A DNA stretch of 7,322 nt from Gammaproteobacteria bacterium (lineage in GTDB: Bacteria > Pseudomonadota > Gammaproteobacteria > UBA9214): contig JAHKKL010000078.1 of assembly GCA_020027635.1 (NCBI GenBank), positions 1-7,322 on the forward strand. The letters run 5' to 3'. Positions 6,386 to 7,322 of the stretch are shown in pieces (positions within the stretch are counted from its first letter, which is position 1; the number at the start of each line of letters is the position of its first letter). The position numbers were made by a program, and so were the translations under genes. The notes below the pieces were generated by a model. The model was not told the origin of the DNA. It was given only the letters and a program-made list of their open reading frames with translations, and did no database searches.

Positions 6386-6458
6386 GGTCCAGCCGCAGCC
6401 GGGATGCCAAGATGCTGAATCCAGATTTTTCAACGTGTTGCATAGTGCCGCGCACCAC

Positions 6459-6572
6459 TCAGCCCTGGCGCTGCTTGTGGCGGCCATCCGTACAGATGAC
6501 CCGCACCACACCCTTGCGTCGTATGACCTTGCAGTTACGGCAGATACGCTTGACCGATGCACGTACTTTCAT
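6459..6572 (-). CDS. rpmJ: 50S ribosomal protein L36, zinc-binding form
   Basis: The smallest large-subunit protein, bound to 23S rRNA near the base of the L7/L12 stalk. The 37 codons read MKVRASVKRICRNCKVIRRK, then GVVRVICTDGRHKQRQG, and end in TGA at 6461-6459. Cys11, Cys14, Cys27 and His32 form the usual zinc ribbon, so this is the zinc-dependent (C+) paralogue. GAAGGTG lies about 7 bases before the ATG at 6572, after a T-rich stretch. It follows secY by 47 bases and is the last gene of the spc operon, as in E. coli. Confidence 0.97.
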   Translation of the reverse strand: MKVRASVKRICRNCKVIRRKGVVRVICTDGRHKQRQG

Positions 6573-6603
6573 GTCGATTCACCTTCTTGAAAAAATAATC
6601 GTC

Positions 6604-6619
6604 AGGCGGTCCGGCGCCT
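6604..6619 (-). terminator. Hairpin with downstream T-run between secY and rpmJ
   Basis: On the minus strand AGGCG and CGCCT form a perfect 5-bp stem around a 6-base loop, starting at the base right after the secY TGA. Eight bases later comes a run of six T (6595-6590). The gap between stem and T-run is too long for a typical terminator. It could be a weak attenuator, or a stem that protects the secY 3' end. The T-run may instead help ribosomes load on rpmJ. Confidence 0.28.
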
Positions 6620-7322
6620 TCAGCGCAGCAGGCCCGCACCGCCCTGGCCTTTCAGATTGGCCTTCTTCATCAGGCCGCTGTACTGGTGGGACACCAGATG
6701 CGCCTGGACCTGGGCCATGAAATCCATGACCACGACGACGATGATCAGCAGCGAGGTCCCGCCGAAATAAAACGGCACGTTCCAGTACAGGATCAGGAAC
6801 TCGGGCATCAGGCAGACCAGCGTGATGTAGACGGCGCCGCCGGTCGTCAGCCGGGTCATGACGCCATCGACGTATTTCGCGGTCTGTTCACCCGGACGGA
6901 TACCCGGTATGAAGGCGCCGGACTTTTTCAGGTTGTCCGCGGTCTCCCTGGCATTGAACACCAGCGCCGTGTAGAAGAAACAGAAAAACACGATCGCCAG
7001 GGAATAGAACATCACGTACAGCGGCTGCCCCGGCGACAGCGTCGTCGAGATGTCCTTCAGCCAGCCCATGCCCTCGCCGCTGCCCAGCCAGCTGGCCATG
7101 GTGGCCGGAAACAGGATGATGCTGGAGGCGAAGATCGGCGGTATCACGCCCGACATGTTCAGCTTCAGGGGCAGATGCGTGCTCTGCGCGGCATAGACCT
7201 TGCGGCCCTGCTGGCGCTTGGCATAGTTCACCGTGATGCGCCGCTGCCCGCGCTCGACGAACACCACGAAGCCGGTCACGGCGATCGCCACCGCGAACAG
7301 CAGCAGGATCGTCATGACGTTC
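6620..7322 (-). CDS. secY: Preprotein translocase subunit SecY (N-terminal part outside window)
   Basis: Pore-forming inner-membrane subunit of the SecYEG translocon, which passes unfolded proteins from SecA or the ribosome. The window holds the last 233 codons. The frame stays open through the right edge, so the ATG at 7315 is internal. Visible are TM6 (ILLLFAVAIAVTGFVVFV), the cytosolic C4 loop (VERGQRRITVNYAKRQQG), TM7 (IFASSIILFPATMASW), TM8 (LYVMFYSLAIVFFCFFYTAL), the C5 loop, TM9, and TM10 (TSLLIIVVVVMDFMAQVQ). In the C5 loop, FIPGIRPGEQTAKY carries the SecA-coupling arginine known as Arg357 in E. coli (codon 6898-6896). The C-terminus KKANLKGQGGAGLLR is a few residues longer than in E. 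coli. It is followed by rpmJ, the usual end of the spc operon. Confidence 0.97.
   Translation of the reverse strand, partial: NVMTILLLFAVAIAVTGFVVFVERGQRRITVNYAKRQQGRKVYAAQSTHLPLKLNMSGVIPPIFASSIILFPATMASWLGSGEGMGWLKDISTTLSPGQPLYVMFYSLAIVFFCFFYTALVFNARETADNLKKSGAFIPGIRPGEQTAKYVDGVMTRLTTGGAVYITLVCLMPEFLILYWNVPFYFGGTSLLIIVVVVMDFMAQVQAHLVSHQYSGLMKKANLKGQGGAGLLR

Noticed and set aside
6351..6443. 30-codon minus-strand ORF in the rpmJ-rpsM gap
   Set aside because: It has no Shine-Dalgarno before its ATG, overlaps the hairpin and the -35 box, and resembles no known small protein. It is best explained as chance.
7313..7315. ATG as a SecY start
   Set aside because: It falls at the beginning of TM6; the upstream codons continue in frame (Asn-Val) to the edge, so the gene is simply cut by the window.

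Overview
The window looks like chromosomal DNA from a GC-rich gammaproteobacterium outside the Enterobacterales. RpoA, S11, S13, L17 and SecY all read as close relatives of the gammaproteobacterial proteins. The order secY-rpmJ-rpsM-rpsK-rpsD-rpoA-rplQ is the classic end of the spc operon followed by the alpha operon. S4 carries the four-cysteine zinc site that E. coli S4 lacks, which points to a deeper-branching lineage, perhaps Chromatiales or Ectothiorhodospira-like. That placement is an inference and was not tested by any search.

Layout, left to right. Positions 1-1473 (+) hold the 3' part of a YcbB/LdtD-type L,D-transpeptidase that enters from the left edge. Positions 1749-2675 (+) hold a stand-alone HDOD-domain protein with a good ribosome binding site. 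Positions 2827-3246 (-) hold a small SnoaL/NTF2-fold protein convergent with the HDOD gene. A strong bidirectional intrinsic terminator at 3341-3380 closes the ribosomal operon. From 3410 to the right edge everything is on the minus strand. In transcription order this is secY (partial, TM6-TM10), rpmJ (only 37 codons), a 186-nt gap with a good sigma-70 promoter and a foldable leader, then rpsM, rpsK, rpsD, rpoA and rplQ.

The ribosomal block makes 30S proteins S13, S11 and S4, 50S proteins L36 and L17, the RNA polymerase alpha subunit and the translocon pore SecY. In E. coli, S4 represses this operon by binding a pseudoknot in the rpsM leader. The leader here has overlapping, mutually exclusive stems that can cover the rpsM Shine-Dalgarno, so the same logic may apply, though the sequence alone does not prove it.

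The left half holds unrelated single genes: cell-wall crosslinking, an HDOD regulator and a SnoaL-fold protein of unknown substrate. I saw no CRISPR array, transposon, tRNA/rRNA gene or convincing undescribed system. The points worth following are the alpha leader, the zinc-type S4 and L36, the secY-rpmJ hairpin, and the retained HD-like residues in the HDOD protein.
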